Source: CAVXSP01 sp963724645
GTDB taxonomy: Bacteria > Acidobacteriota > Vicinamibacteria > Vicinamibacterales > SCN-69-37
Length of the DNA stretch: 64,000 bases
Reading direction: 5' to 3'
Assembly: GCA_963724645.1 (NCBI GenBank)
Contig: CAVRVJ010000003.1
Location: forward strand, 62,001-126,000
Numbering within the stretch: the first letter of the stretch is position 1; each line of letters starts with the position of its first letter. The position numbers and the translations under genes were made by a program. This document shows positions 44,923 through 55,700 of the stretch, in pieces. The notes under the pieces are model-generated. The model saw only the letters and a program-made list of their open reading frames with translations. It was not told the DNA's origin and did not search any database.

Positions 44923-46446
44923 TCACGACGACGCATGTTCCATTTCGGTTTCAGCGTCGAGGCTGACCAGGTCTCGTCCGATCGTCGCGACGGCCAGTTT
45001 GCGGCCCGCGCGGAAGAACGTCACCGCGCAATCCTGGTCGTCGAGCCGGCCGTCAATCCGAATGTTGTCCCATGACGAGGCGTGGCCGACATAGTTGATC
45101 GGCGTGTCGTAGTGCTGACTCCAGAAGAAAGGCACCGCGTCGCAACGCACCCGCTGTCCCAGCATGTTGCGCGCGGCGATCTGGCCCTGCCGTTCGGCAA
45201 CGACCCAATGCTCGACGCGGATGCGCTCGCCTGAATAGGCATCCGGCCAGTTCGCGACGTCACCGGCGGCGAACACGTGGCCGGCCGTCGTCTGGAGGAA
45301 TTCGTTGACCAGAATCCCGTTGTCGACCGGCAGGCCGGCCTGCTCGGCCAGTGACACCCGCGGGCGAACGCCGATGCCGACGACGACGAGGTCAGCGTCA
45401 AGGCTCGACCGGTCATTCAGGGTCACCCGGCCGCCATCCAGGTGCGCGACCTGCCGCCCAAGGTGAAACCTCACGCCCTGCGATTCATGCATCCGCTGGA
45501 TCCAGGCGCCGACTTCCGCTCCAAAGACGCGCTCCATCGGCCGCTGCTCCGGCGACACGACATCGACCTCCATGCCTCGGGCGCGCAGTGAGGCCGCGAC
45601 TTCGAGTCCGATGAAACTCGCGCCTATGACGAGCGCCCGCGTGCCGGACGCGGCGGCGGCGATGATGCGGTTGCTGTCGGCGAGAGACCGCAGATAGTGC
45701 ACGGCCGGCCCTTCCGCGCCGGGAACCGTCAGCCGCACCGGCTCGGCGCCGGTGGCAATCAGCAGCGCCCCGAACGAGAACGAGCGCCCGTCGGCAAGCT
45801 GCGCGCGGCGCGCAGCGACGTCCAGCGCGGCGACGCGCGCGTTGAGGACGAGATTGATCTGCTGGTCCTTGTAGAACTCGGGCGGTCGCAGCGGAATCCA
45901 ATCTTCCTGCGCCTTGCCGGCGAGATAGTCTTTCGAAAGGTTCGGCCGGTCGCAAGGCGGCGAGTCGTCATCGCTCAATATCGTGATCGGACGGTCGTAG
46001 CCTTCGCGGCGGAGCACGTCTGCCGCCGCAAACCCTGCGGCCCCGCCGCCGACGATGACGACCGACTCGGGCCATCCAGCCGCGCGTGTGCTTGTTCGTC
46101 GAGGAGGCGCGGGCGGCGACATCTGTTCGCGGACGAACAGCCACTCGCCCTGGCGCTCCACCCTCCAACAGACGATCGGGTCGAGGGCGGGAGCGCGCGG
46201 TGCGCCGGTCCTCAGATCGAAGCACGCGTGATGCCAGGGACAGTGGATCGTCTCGCCGACAACGCGACCCTCCGCGAGCGGTCCATGGTAATGGGTACAG
46301 TGCGCGCCGACAGCGAAGAAATCCTGGCTGCGGCGGACAATCAGCACGTCCTCTCCGCCGACCCGGCCCAGGAGCATGCCGCCGTCCGGCAGACTCGCGG
46401 CCGGGATTCCCAAGGTCAAATCCGGCTTCTCTGTGTCGTCAGCCAT
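44923..46446 (-). CDS. Rieske-domain FAD-dependent ferredoxin reductase (AIFM3/Nfr-like)
   Basis: A 507-residue fusion. The N-terminal Rieske [2Fe-2S] domain has Cys50-x-His52 and Cys69-x-x-His72 (HCTHYHGPL, then HCPWHHACFDLRTG). A short linker leads to a pyridine-nucleotide disulphide-type flavoprotein: VVIVGGGAAGFAAA (about 129), LIATGAEP, ALVIGASFIGLEVAASL (NAD site) and VFAAGDVANWP (FAD site), ending with the reductase C-terminal domain. It would pass electrons from NAD(P)H through FAD to a ferredoxin or directly to the Rieske centre. No oxygenase gene is near. It lies 8 bp downstream of the 46455 gene on the same strand. Confidence 0.93.
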   Translation of the reverse strand: MADDTEKPDLTLGIPAASLPDGGMLLGRVGGEDVLIVRRSQDFFAVGAHCTHYHGPLAEGRVVGETIHCPWHHACFDLRTGAPRAPALDPIVCWRVERQGEWLFVREQMSPPAPPRRTSTRAAGWPESVVIVGGGAAGFAAADVLRREGYDRPITILSDDDSPPCDRPNLSKDYLAGKAQEDWIPLRPPEFYKDQQINLVLNARVAALDVAARRAQLADGRSFSFGALLIATGAEPVRLTVPGAEGPAVHYLRSLADSNRIIAAAASGTRALVIGASFIGLEVAASLRARGMEVDVVSPEQRPMERVFGAEVGAWIQRMHESQGVRFHLGRQVAHLDGGRVTLNDRSSLDADLVVVGIGVRPRVSLAEQAGLPVDNGILVNEFLQTTAGHVFAAGDVANWPDAYSGERIRVEHWVVAERQGQIAARNMLGQRVRCDAVPFFWSQHYDTPINYVGHASSWDNIRIDGRLDDQDCAVTFFRAGRKLAVATIGRDLVSLDAETEMEHASS

Positions 46447-46454
46447 CGGCCGCC

Positions 46455-47403
46455 TCAGTGTGTCGGACCTTGCCGGGCGACTCTGCCGTAATCGGGCATG
46501 AACGTTCGCAGGCCGCCGCCTGGCGTGTTCTTCGAGTATCCCGCGACAAGCTGTGTCTGGTACCGCGCTGGAAAAAAATCGAACGGGTCACTCGGCTCAG
46601 TGTCAATCAGTTGCAGGTCGGCATCGGTCATCGTCAGCTTGCCGAATCGCAGCGTCGAACCGGAAAAGTAGATGTAGTTGCGCGCGGGAGAGTCTTTGGG
46701 GGCGAGCGTACCGAGCTTCGGGCGTTCCGAACACCTCATGAAGACGGTCGCCCTCAATCGTGACGTGGGTCAGCCGGCCCACCAGACGTGGGGGCGGGAG
46801 GAGCTTCGCCAGGTCCAGGTCAATGTCGTCCCCGGCAACCGCAACGCCGCGGTCGGGGTCCAGGTGAACAAGGTTCTGCACCTTGAGGCCGAACAGGTGC
46901 AGCAGACCGGTGGCGCCGATGCCCAGGGCCTTTTCCGACTCGACATGCAAACGCAGCTTCCCTTCAGTGGTCGTGGTCACGCTCGCCGTCATTGCCACCG
47001 GCACGCGCACGCCTTTGTGGAGGACCGCCCTCTGTTCCAGCCGTCCGCTCGCGGTGGTGCGAACGGAGATGCCTGACAATGGCGCGCCCTTGTAGGCAAA
47101 CACGTGACGATTCATCAACTCGGTCAGACTCGCCATGTCCATCCACATCTCGGCTGACTGAACGTAGAGCGCATACGAGCGGGGATCATCGAAGTCAGGC
47201 GGTTCTCCTTCCACGAGACTGCGCATGTCCCCACGCAGCCGGACGATCTGAGCGACGACGCCCTCCTCGAGATGCAGGTGGACGTTCCGCATTTCAATTT
47301 GTACGGGCGGCATGTGAGGCGGATGAGTGTGAGCGGGCGCGGCACGGCTCCCGGCACCCAGTATGCCGAGGAACGCGACCACCGCCAGCGCCCGTGGATT
47401 CAT
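46455..47403 (-). pseudogene. Exported protein of unknown function with one +1 frameshift
   Basis: From ATG 47403: signal peptide (ALAVVAFLGILGAGSRAA), His/Pro-rich HTHPPHMPP, then VHLHLEEGVVAQIVRLRGDM, SAEMWMDMASLTELMNRHVFAYKGAPLSG, and beta-rich segments ending in THVTIEGDRLHEVFGTP. The frame then changes. KLGTLAPKDSPARNYIYFSGS and TLRFGKLTMTDADLQLID follow in the next frame, to a TGA at 46455. Removing one C from the CCC at 46718-46720 (minus strand) joins them into a protein of about 315 residues. No known domain is recognised. The pattern resembles periplasmic lipid-binding-like beta proteins, but that is a guess. The Rieske reductase gene follows directly. Confidence 0.7.
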
Positions 47404-47580
47404 TCTGGTCAGCCAGGCTCCCGCCGCTCCTGAATCACCTCGCGCGGTGACGTCAATTGAGGCAGCGCGGGCCAAGAATAGGTAACAGATTACGGAACTG
47501 TGCAATACCCATACCGCAACCGCAGGCGTGGAGGGTCGCGAACCGGTGCGCGGCTGGCCTTCGTGGCGGGGGGATTTAGA

Positions 47581-48315
47581 TCAGGAATTCGCCACAATCT
47601 CGTCGAGACGATTCTGGTCCACGACATGGACCATGCTGCGGCCGTCAAAGGCCAGAACGCCCGACCAGACGAGGCGTCTAGTGGCTCGGCTCACCGCTTC
47701 TGGAGAGAGCGCCAGATAGTCGGCGATTTCCGACCGCTTCATTGGCAGAGAGATGTGTCCGGGCTTCGCCTGCAGCGACAGGTGCTGCTGCAGAGTGGTC
47801 ACGAATGTCGCCACCCGGCCGATGGCATCCCGGCGCCCCACGGTCAGGGCGCTACGTTGCGCCACTCGAAGCTCGTGAGTGAGCTTGCAGACAAACTTGA
47901 ACTCGAGCTCCGCATCGCGTCGCAGCAAGTCCACCAGGACCGTTCGCGAAATGCGATAAACCGATGCGGCCGTGATGGCCTGTATGGTATTCAGATAGCC
48001 GTGCTGGTCAGCCAGGCCGAAAAGATCAGACGGAAAAAGGAACGCGGTGATGCGCCGCGCGCCGCTGCGCATTTCGCGAAAGGACTTGAGGACGCCCTCA
48101 TGGCAAATGAAGACGTCCGTGGCCGCCGCACGCGCGCGGTAGATGATCGCCCGCGCGCAGACTTCCTCATGTACGGCGATGCGCAGCAACTGCTCCCGTT
48201 GGTGGTCGGTCAGCAACTGAGCCGTTCCACCGGCGCTCGCGAGGGGCAACCCGCGCAGCGTCGGTCCCGGCAAGTCCGCCTTCCCTTCTTGCCGCCGCTG
48301 CTTGTCGTCTTTCAC
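47581..48315 (-). CDS. Crp/Fnr-family transcriptional regulator
   Basis: 244 residues from GTG 48315, chosen for the GGGAGGAG site just before it (the frame is open to 48390). The N-terminal cyclic-nucleotide-binding-like beta roll includes VCARAIIYRARAAATDVFICHEGVLKSF and LFPSDLFGLADQHGYLNTIQAIT. The long dimer helix is followed by the HTH at ISLPMKRSEIADYLALSPEAVSRATRRL. The Cys set of true Fnr is absent, so direct Fe-S oxygen sensing is unlikely. The beta roll does not have the full cAMP site either. It is divergent from the VWFA gene at 48508. Targets are unknown. Confidence 0.9.
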   Translation of the reverse strand: MKDDKQRRQEGKADLPGPTLRGLPLASAGGTAQLLTDHQREQLLRIAVHEEVCARAIIYRARAAATDVFICHEGVLKSFREMRSGARRITAFLFPSDLFGLADQHGYLNTIQAITAASVYRISRTVLVDLLRRDAELEFKFVCKLTHELRVAQRSALTVGRRDAIGRVATFVTTLQQHLSLQAKPGHISLPMKRSEIADYLALSPEAVSRATRRLVWSGVLAFDGRSMVHVVDQNRLDEIVANS

Positions 48316-48507
48316 GTAGTCTCCTCCCTGACGGCCGGCGCCGTCGCGCTGTGGGCATCTTACGCCTGCTTGCGACTCGGTGCCTGACATCCTGCCGAAT
48401 GACCAGTCCTCTGCCCGTGGTCCCGCGTCCGGGCGGACATCGCCGGGCTCGCTCCGGGGACGCGCTGGCCGCGCTAAAATCGCTTATCCTCTGAAACGTA
48501 TTGCGGA

Positions 48508-49479
48508 GTGTTCGCACAACCCATGCGGCCAATCGTCCGACTCGGTCTCCTGTCGATCTCAGTCGTCCTGCTCGTTGCTGGCCTCGTCCCGATCGCTCCG
48601 GTGCGGGCGGGCCAGCAGTCGACAGTGTTTTACGCCGGAACGCAGACGGTCCCGCTGTTCACCACGGTCGTCGGTCCGGACGGCCGACTCGTGACGGATC
48701 TGACGAAGGACGATTTCGAGGTCTACGATGACGGCGTTCCGCAGCCGATCACGGTGTTCGGCAACGCCATCCAGCCAATCAACATCGTCGTGCTGCTCGA
48801 CGCGAGCGACAGCATGGTCGGAACGCTCGAAACGCTGAAAGATGCCAGCGTCGAGCTGTTCGCGCATTTGCTTCCCGACGACAAGGCACGGGTTGGCAGC
48901 TTCGGCAACCAGATCTCGGTGAGTCCCCGGTTGACCAACGATCGGAACGAGCTCGTTCGCTGGGTGTGGACGGAGGTCGCGAGCGGCGGCCCGACGCCGT
49001 TGTGGGGCGCGGTGAACGTCGGCATGACCGCGCTTCAGCAAATCGACGGCCGTCGGGTCGTGCTCGTCTTTACCGACGGCTACAACTCGTCAGGCCGCGA
49101 CGCGGTGACCCTGCGGGACATCACGTCGCGCGCGCAGTCCGAGCAGTTCATGATCTACAGCGTCGGCCTGTGGAGCCGGACGACCGGCCAGTGGCACACG
49201 CGCAACAAGGACGGTTTGGTCCTGCGGGGGCTGCCGCCCGATCCCGGCCTGAAGGCCTTGAGCGAGGAGACTGGTGGCGGCTACTTCGAGCTGTTGGACT
49301 CGAACAACCTGGGCCTGACCTTCACCCGCGTGGCCGACGAACTGCACCATCAGTATCTATTGGGATTCGATGCCGCGCGGCTCGACGGCAGGCTGCACAA
49401 GCTGGACGTCCGCGTCAGGCGGCCGGCGATGAGCGCGCGCGCCCGAAAGAGCTACGTTGCCAAGGGAACGGCGCCGTGA
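48508..49479 (+). CDS. VWFA-related acidobacterial domain protein with intact MIDAS
   Basis: A 323-residue exported protein of the VWFA-related family typical of Acidobacteriota. After a signal peptide (LGLLSISVVLLVAGLVPIA) comes VPLFTTVVGPDGRLVTDLTKDDFEVYDDG, then the VWA domain with an intact metal motif DASDS at 98-102 (VVLLDASDSMVGTLETL), VVLVFTDGYNSSG, and the family end block HHQYLLGFD. It is likely surface-exposed or periplasmic and metal-binding. GTG at 48508 or ATG at 48523 can serve as start. It is convergent with the RND operon end. Function is unknown. Confidence 0.9.
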   Translation: MFAQPMRPIVRLGLLSISVVLLVAGLVPIAPVRAGQQSTVFYAGTQTVPLFTTVVGPDGRLVTDLTKDDFEVYDDGVPQPITVFGNAIQPINIVVLLDASDSMVGTLETLKDASVELFAHLLPDDKARVGSFGNQISVSPRLTNDRNELVRWVWTEVASGGPTPLWGAVNVGMTALQQIDGRRVVLVFTDGYNSSGRDAVTLRDITSRAQSEQFMIYSVGLWSRTTGQWHTRNKDGLVLRGLPPDPGLKALSEETGGGYFELLDSNNLGLTFTRVADELHHQYLLGFDAARLDGRLHKLDVRVRRPAMSARARKSYVAKGTAP

Positions 49480-49494
49480 CGTGCGCGGGCGTTC

Positions 49495-52400
49495 CTATTT
49501 GCCGACCGCGATCGGCTCGCCAGTCACCGCCGCGTGGCGTCCTTTCAGCCTGCGCTGCAGCTGCGCCATGTAGGTGAAGAACACCGGGGTCAGGTACAGC
49601 GTCACGAGCTGCGAGAAGATCAGCCCGCCGACCACGACCAGGCCGAGCGGCTGCCTGGCCTCACCGCCGGCGCCGTAGCCGAAGGCAATCGGCACCGCGC
49701 CAAGCAGCGCCGCCATTGTCGTCATCATGATCGGACGGAACCGGATCAGGCAGCCTTGATAGATCGCCTGCTCCGACGACATTCCGCTTCGCTCGGCTTC
49801 GAGGGCGAAGTCGATCTGCATGATGGCGTTCTTCTCGACAATCCCGATCAACATGATCATGCCGACGAAGGCATAGATGTTCAGGTCCATGTGAAAGGCG
49901 AGCAGCGTGAGCAGCGCACCGAACGCGGCCGAGGGCAATCCGGACAGAATCGTGAGCGGATGGATGTAGCTCTCGTAGAGGATGCCGAGCACGATGTAGA
50001 CCACGAGCACCGCGATGACGAGCAGCACGGCGAGATTCGACAGGGCGCCTTCGAACGCGGCGGCGGCGCCCTGAAACTGGCCGGTCACGCCGCCGGTGAC
50101 CGTGCGTGCAGTGACCTCGCGCACCCGGCTCAGGACGTCCCCGAGCGACGCGCCCGGCGCCAGACCGAACGACACGGTCACGGCGGGCAGCTGGCCATAA
50201 TGGTTGACGGTCTGCGGGCCGATCTGTTGCTTGAGCGTCGCCAGCGTGTCCAGTGGTACGACCGTGCTGTTTGGGCCGGTGCCTTTGAAGTACAGCATCG
50301 ACAGCGCGCTCGGATCCCGCTGGAATTCCGGCGCCAGCTCGAGCAGCACCTTGTACTCGTTGACCGATCCGTAAATCGTCGACACCCAGCGCGGGCCGTA
50401 GGCATCGTAGAACGCGTTTTCGATCTGGCTGGCGGTGACGCCGAGCGCCGCGGCTTTGTCGCGATCGATGTCAACGCTGACCTGCGGGCTGGTTACCTGC
50501 AGGTCGCTGGTCACGTCCTGCAATCCGGGCAGTTCCTCGAGCGCCGACGTAAGGTTGCGAGCCGTCGCATAGAGGGCCGTCTTGTCCGGCGACTGCATGG
50601 AGTACTGATACAGGCTCTTGCTCACCTGCGAGCCGATGCGGATCGTCGGCGGATTCTGCAGGAAGACCCACATGCCGGTGACCTGGTCGACCTGCGGCCG
50701 GAGCTTTTCAATCACCTGCTCGACCGATTCCCTCCGCTCGCTCCGAGGTTTCAACGTCACGACGATTTGGCCGAGGTTCGGACCGCCTAGAGTCATCGAG
50801 GCGCTGCCGCCAATCGTCGACACGAGCCCGGCGACGTTGGGATCCCGCCTGATGATGTCCGCCACGCGGTCCTGATACTCGACGAGCTTCTCGTACGCCG
50901 TCCCCTGCGCCGCCTCCGTGATGACCGCAATCTGGGACGCGTCCTGGTCGGGAATGAAGCCTTTTGGCACGATGACGAACAGGCCGGCAGTCGACAACAG
51001 CAGGAGCACGAACGCGACCATCGTCGCCCGGCGATGCCGCATGACCACCTGCAGCGTGCGGTCATAGGCGGCGAGCCACTGCTGGAACGCCCGCTCGGTC
51101 ATGGCGTAGATCCGCCAGTGCCCGCCAGCCTCGCCGTGCGCCCGCGGCTTCTTCAAGAAGCGGCTGCACAGCATGGGCGTCAACGTCACCGAGACGACGC
51201 CGGAAATGAGAATGGCGACGCAGATCGTCACGGAAAACTCGCGGAACAGCCGGCCGAGCACGCCGCCCATGAACAGCACGGGAATGAAGACGGCGGCGAG
51301 GGACAATGTCATCGAGACGATCGTGAAGCCGATTTCACGCGAGCCGACGAGCGAAGCCTGAAGCGGATCCTCGCCCATCTCGACGTGCCTGAAGATGTTC
51401 TCCAGCATCACGATCGCGTCGTCGACGACGAACCCGACCGAGAGGATGAGCGCCATCATCGACAGGTTGTCGAGGCTGTAGTCGAGGAAATACATCACCG
51501 AGAACGTGCCGATAATCGAGAACGGCAGCGCGAGGCTGGGAATGACCGTCGCCCAGACATTGCGCAGAAAGACGAAGATCACGAGGATGACAAGCGCGAG
51601 CGTGAGCGCCATCGTGAACTGCACGTCGTGGTACGACTCGCGGATCGTGTCGGAGCGGTCGTACAGCAGGTCCATGTGGACGCTGGCCGGGAGCTCGGCG
51701 CGGAACTGCGGCATCAGGCCCTTGACCGCATCGGCCACCGCGATGGTGTTGGTCCCGGGCTGGCGCTGGATTCCCAGCGTGATCGCCCGCTGTTTCGTCT
51801 CGCCGGAATAGAACCACGACGCCGTGCGCGGATCCTCGACGCCGTCGACAATCGTCCCGAGCTGTTCGAGCCGCACCGGCGAGTTGTTGCGATAGGAGAT
51901 GATCTGCTTGCGGTACTCGTCGGCGTTCATGAGCTGCCCGCTCGCCTGCAGCGTGAACACCTGATGCGGGCCGACGATGGAGCCGGTCGGAACGTTGACG
52001 TTCCAGTTCCGCAGCGCGGCTTCGACTTCGTTGATGCCGATTTGCCGGGCGGCCAGCGCGTGCGGATCGAGCTGCGCGTGCATGGCGTACTTCTGACCAC
52101 CGAAGATCTGCACCTGTGCGACCCCCGAGACCTGTGAGATCCGCTGGGCGATGCGCGTCTCGGCATACTCGTCGAGCGTCCACGGCGGCAGGGTCGTCGA
52201 CGTCATCACGAGGTACAGGATCGGCTGATCGGCAGGATTCACCTTCGTGAACACGGGAGGCGTGGGCATGCCCTGCGGCAGGAGACGCGAGGCCTGGGTA
52301 ATGGCGCCCTGCACGTCCACCGCCGCGCCGTCGAGGCTGCGGTTGAGCGCGAATTCCAGCGTGACCTGCGTCGAACCGAGCGAGTTGACCGACGTCATCT

Positions 52401-52635
52401 GCTCGAGACCGGAAATGGTCGAAAACTGGTTTTCGAGGGGCGTCGCGACCGAAGCGCCCATGGTCTCGGGGCTGGCGCCGGGCAGCTGCGCCGTGACGAG
52501 CAGCGTCGGAAAGTCGACGTTGGGCAGGTCGCTCACGGGCAATTCCTGGTAGGCCACCATGCCGAACAGGGCGATTGCCGCCATCAGCAGGCTGGTGGCA
52601 ATCGGACGCTTGATGAATCCCTCGGAGATATTCAT
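49495..52635 (-). CDS. RND efflux pump inner-membrane subunit (MdtC/AcrB-like, HAE1), second pump
   Basis: A 1046-residue RND transporter with two halves of six membrane segments and large periplasmic loops. It opens MNISEGFIKRPIATSLLMAAIALFG-like, as usual. The proton relay is intact (GFVVDDAIVMLENIFRH), followed by LAAVFIPVLFMGGVLGRLFREF, PKGFIPDQDASQ and FVGMIMLIGIVEKNAIMQIDFA. It belongs to the multidrug HAE1 group. It is the third gene of an adaptor - pump - pump operon, as in MdtABC, where two different pumps form a hetero-trimer. The gene starts 150 bp after the end of the first pump gene, across a repeat-bearing gap. Confidence 0.93.
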   Translation of the reverse strand: MNISEGFIKRPIATSLLMAAIALFGMVAYQELPVSDLPNVDFPTLLVTAQLPGASPETMGASVATPLENQFSTISGLEQMTSVNSLGSTQVTLEFALNRSLDGAAVDVQGAITQASRLLPQGMPTPPVFTKVNPADQPILYLVMTSTTLPPWTLDEYAETRIAQRISQVSGVAQVQIFGGQKYAMHAQLDPHALAARQIGINEVEAALRNWNVNVPTGSIVGPHQVFTLQASGQLMNADEYRKQIISYRNNSPVRLEQLGTIVDGVEDPRTASWFYSGETKQRAITLGIQRQPGTNTIAVADAVKGLMPQFRAELPASVHMDLLYDRSDTIRESYHDVQFTMALTLALVILVIFVFLRNVWATVIPSLALPFSIIGTFSVMYFLDYSLDNLSMMALILSVGFVVDDAIVMLENIFRHVEMGEDPLQASLVGSREIGFTIVSMTLSLAAVFIPVLFMGGVLGRLFREFSVTICVAILISGVVSVTLTPMLCSRFLKKPRAHGEAGGHWRIYAMTERAFQQWLAAYDRTLQVVMRHRRATMVAFVLLLLSTAGLFVIVPKGFIPDQDASQIAVITEAAQGTAYEKLVEYQDRVADIIRRDPNVAGLVSTIGGSASMTLGGPNLGQIVVTLKPRSERRESVEQVIEKLRPQVDQVTGMWVFLQNPPTIRIGSQVSKSLYQYSMQSPDKTALYATARNLTSALEELPGLQDVTSDLQVTSPQVSVDIDRDKAAALGVTASQIENAFYDAYGPRWVSTIYGSVNEYKVLLELAPEFQRDPSALSMLYFKGTGPNSTVVPLDTLATLKQQIGPQTVNHYGQLPAVTVSFGLAPGASLGDVLSRVREVTARTVTGGVTGQFQGAAAAFEGALSNLAVLLVIAVLVVYIVLGILYESYIHPLTILSGLPSAAFGALLTLLAFHMDLNIYAFVGMIMLIGIVEKNAIMQIDFALEAERSGMSSEQAIYQGCLIRFRPIMMTTMAALLGAVPIAFGYGAGGEARQPLGLVVVGGLIFSQLVTLYLTPVFFTYMAQLQRRLKGRHAAVTGEPIAVGK

Positions 52636-52706
52636 GCGAATAGAACCTCAGTCTGCGAGGGCCTCAGCCGGCACCCCCGACCCGCTCACCAGCGGGGATC
52701 CCGTCG

Positions 52707-52776
52707 TCCCCGCTCCGTTCGCGCGGGTTCGCTCACGCTCGCTCGCAAGTGGAACCCCGGGTCGTCAGGCCCGGGG
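52707..52776. repeat. 17-bp dispersed repeat copy 2 and hairpin in RND gap
   Basis: TCCCCGCTCCGTTCGCG (52707-52723) is identical to the copy at 27360. It is followed by GCTCGCTCGC words and by a hairpin, CCCCGGG (52755-52761) with CCCGGGG (52770-52776). The whole lies in the gap between two RND pump genes of one operon, where it may act as an attenuating hairpin. Confidence 0.7.
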
Positions 52777-52784
52777 AAGCGCCG

Positions 52785-55700
52785 CTATCCGCCGACCTGA
52801 ACGTCGTGGGCTCCCCCAATCGCCCCAGGCGTCGTCGAGTCGATCGCCGGAATCTTGCGCGTTTTGACCCAGGTGGCCATGAACGTATAGACGACAGGCG
52901 TGAGATAGAGCGTGATGATCTGCGAGACGACCAGGCCGCCAACGACGGCGAGACCCAGCGGCCGGCGCGCTTCGCCGCCGGAGCCGAACCCGAGCGCGAT
53001 CGGCACGGCGCCCAGCATCGCAGCCATCCGGGTCATCATGATCGGACGGAACCGGACGAGACAGCCCTCGTAGATCGCTTCGGTCGGCGTCTTGTTTTGC
53101 TGGCGTTCGGCATCGAGCGCGAAGTCGATCTGCATGATCGCGTTCTTCATCACCAGGCCGATCAACAGAATCAAGCCAACGAACGAGTAAATGTTGAGCT
53201 CGTTGCCGAACAGCCACAGCGTCACGAGGCCGCCGAGCGCGGCGGAGGGGAGTCCGGAAAGAATCGTGATCGGATGGATGTAGCTCTCGTACAGCATGCC
53301 GAGCACGATGTACACGACACCGACCGCGATGAAGAACAGGAGGCTGAGATTGGACAACGAGTCCTGAAACACCTTGGCCGATCCTTGAAGACTCGTCGTC
53401 ACGGTCGCCGGCAGCACGCGTCTGGCGGCCTGATTGATGTGATCGATCGCCGCCCCCAGCGACGCGCCCGGCTTCAGCCCGAATGAGATGCTGACCGCCG
53501 GCAACTGGCCGTAGTGGTTGACAGTTTGCGGCCCGACGTCTTCCTTGATGTTCATGACCTCTTCGAGCGGGACCAGCCCACCCTGCGGGGTTCTGAACGA
53601 GATCTTCTTCAGCGACTCCGGCCGCTCCTGGTATCTCGGATCGACTTCCAGGAGCACGCGAAACTGGGCCCGTTCGCCATAAATGGTCCCGACGAGCCGC
53701 TGGCCGAAACCGGCAGACAGCGTTTGCGTAATCTGGGTGGCGTTCAATCCGACCGCGGCCGCCTTGTCGCGATCGATCGTCATGTTTACGCGCGGGCTCT
53801 TGAGCTCCATGTTGTCGGAGACATCCTGAACCTCGGGCACCTCACGCCATCGCCTCCTCCAGCCGCGGCGCCCAGATATAGAGCTCGTCGTAGTTGAGGC
53901 TTTGAACGTTGATGTTGAAGTTGCTGTTGCCCCGGAACCCGCCAATCTGCAGCGCCGCCGGCACGTTGACCGTAGCGCGGAATCCGGGGAACCGCCCCAG
54001 GGGCCCGCGCAGCTGCTGCGCGATCTGCTGGGCCGTCAGCGGGCGGGTCGCGCGCGGGGTCAGTTGCACGTTGAACTGGCCGCCCCCGCCGGGCCCGCCG
54101 GGCCCGCCGCCGCCAACGTTGACCATCATCGCGTCGACATACGGGTTCTGTTTCACCACGTCGATGACGCGCTGCGCGTAGCCCACCGACTCGTAATAAG
54201 AGGTCCCCTGGGCCGCTTGCACGTTGACGTTCAAGGAATCATTGTCGGTGTCGGGAATGAAGCCTTTGGGAACCTGGCCGAACATGCCGACCGTCGCGGC
54301 AATCACGGCGAGGAACACCACGAGCATCACCTGGCGGTGGGCGAGGACCAGCCGCAGACTCCATCCGTAGCCGGCACGCAGCCGATCGAACGCCCGATCC
54401 ATGAATCCCTTGAACCCGGACTTGGTGTGGACGACGCGCAGAAAGCGGCTGCACAGCATCGGCGTGAGCGTGATCGAGACGAGACCGGAGATGAGCACGG
54501 TGGTCGTAATCGTCACGGCAAATTCGCGGAAGAGCCGGCCGAGAATCCCTCCCATGAACAGGAGCGGGATGAAGACTGCCGCCAGCGAGACCGTCATCGT
54601 GATGATCGTGAATCCAATCTCTTTCGAGCCCTTCAGCGCCGCGTCGAACGGCGACTCGCCGGCTTCCATGTGCCGCACGGCGTTCTCCAGCATGACGATC
54701 GCGTCATCGACCACGAACCCCACGCACAGGATGAGCGCCATCATCGACAGATTGTCGAGGCTGTAGTGCATCACCTGCATGACGGCAAACGTGCCCAGAA
54801 TGGAGAACGGCAGGGCCAGCGCCGGGATGAGCGTGGCCGACCCGTTGTGCAGGAACAGATAGATCACGCCCACGACCAGGACGAGCGTGATGAGCATCGT
54901 CAGCCGGATGTCGCTGAAGGCCTGGCGGATGTTCGTCGAGCGATCCTGGCGGATGCCGAGGTGCACCGACGGCGGCAACTGCTTCTCGAGCTCCGGCAGC
55001 ACGGCGCGGACGGCGTCTGCCACTTCGATCACGTTCGTGCCCGGCTGCTTCTGCACCTGGAGCGTGATCGCGCGGCGTTGAAAATCCTTCGTGACGTACC
55101 AGGCGCGCTGCGTGACCGACTGCACGCTGTCGAGGACGTTCGCCACCTGGTCGAGCTTCACCGGCCGCCCGCGGCGGTACGCGACGACGATCTGGCGAAA
55201 TTCGTCGGCGTTATTGAGCTGCCCCTTGGTCACGATGCTGTAGGTCGCCAGTGGGCCGAACAACTGGCCGGTCGGCTGGGTCACATTCCAGTTCGCCAGC
55301 GCCGTCTCGACCTCGTTGAATCCGATCTTCTGCGACTCCAGCCGCTCCGGATCGACCTGCACCCGCACCGCATACCTGGCCGCGCCCTGCACGGTGACCT
55401 GCGCCACGCCGTCCACCATCGAGATGCGAGGCGCCAGCACATCCTCCGCGTACTCGTCCACCTTCGTCATATCGACGGTGTCCGAGGTCAGGTTGATTTG
55501 CAGGATGGGAAAGTCGGCCGGGTTCTGCTTGCGGAACGACGGCGGCGCCGTCAGCGTCGCGGGCAGAAGGGGCATCGCTGCCGAGATCGCCGTCTGCACG
55601 TCGGTGATCGCGCTGTCCATGTCACGGCCCAGGTCGAACGTCAGGGTGACGTTCGAACTGCCCGTGCCGCTGCGCGAGGTCATCTCGTCGACGCCGGCAA

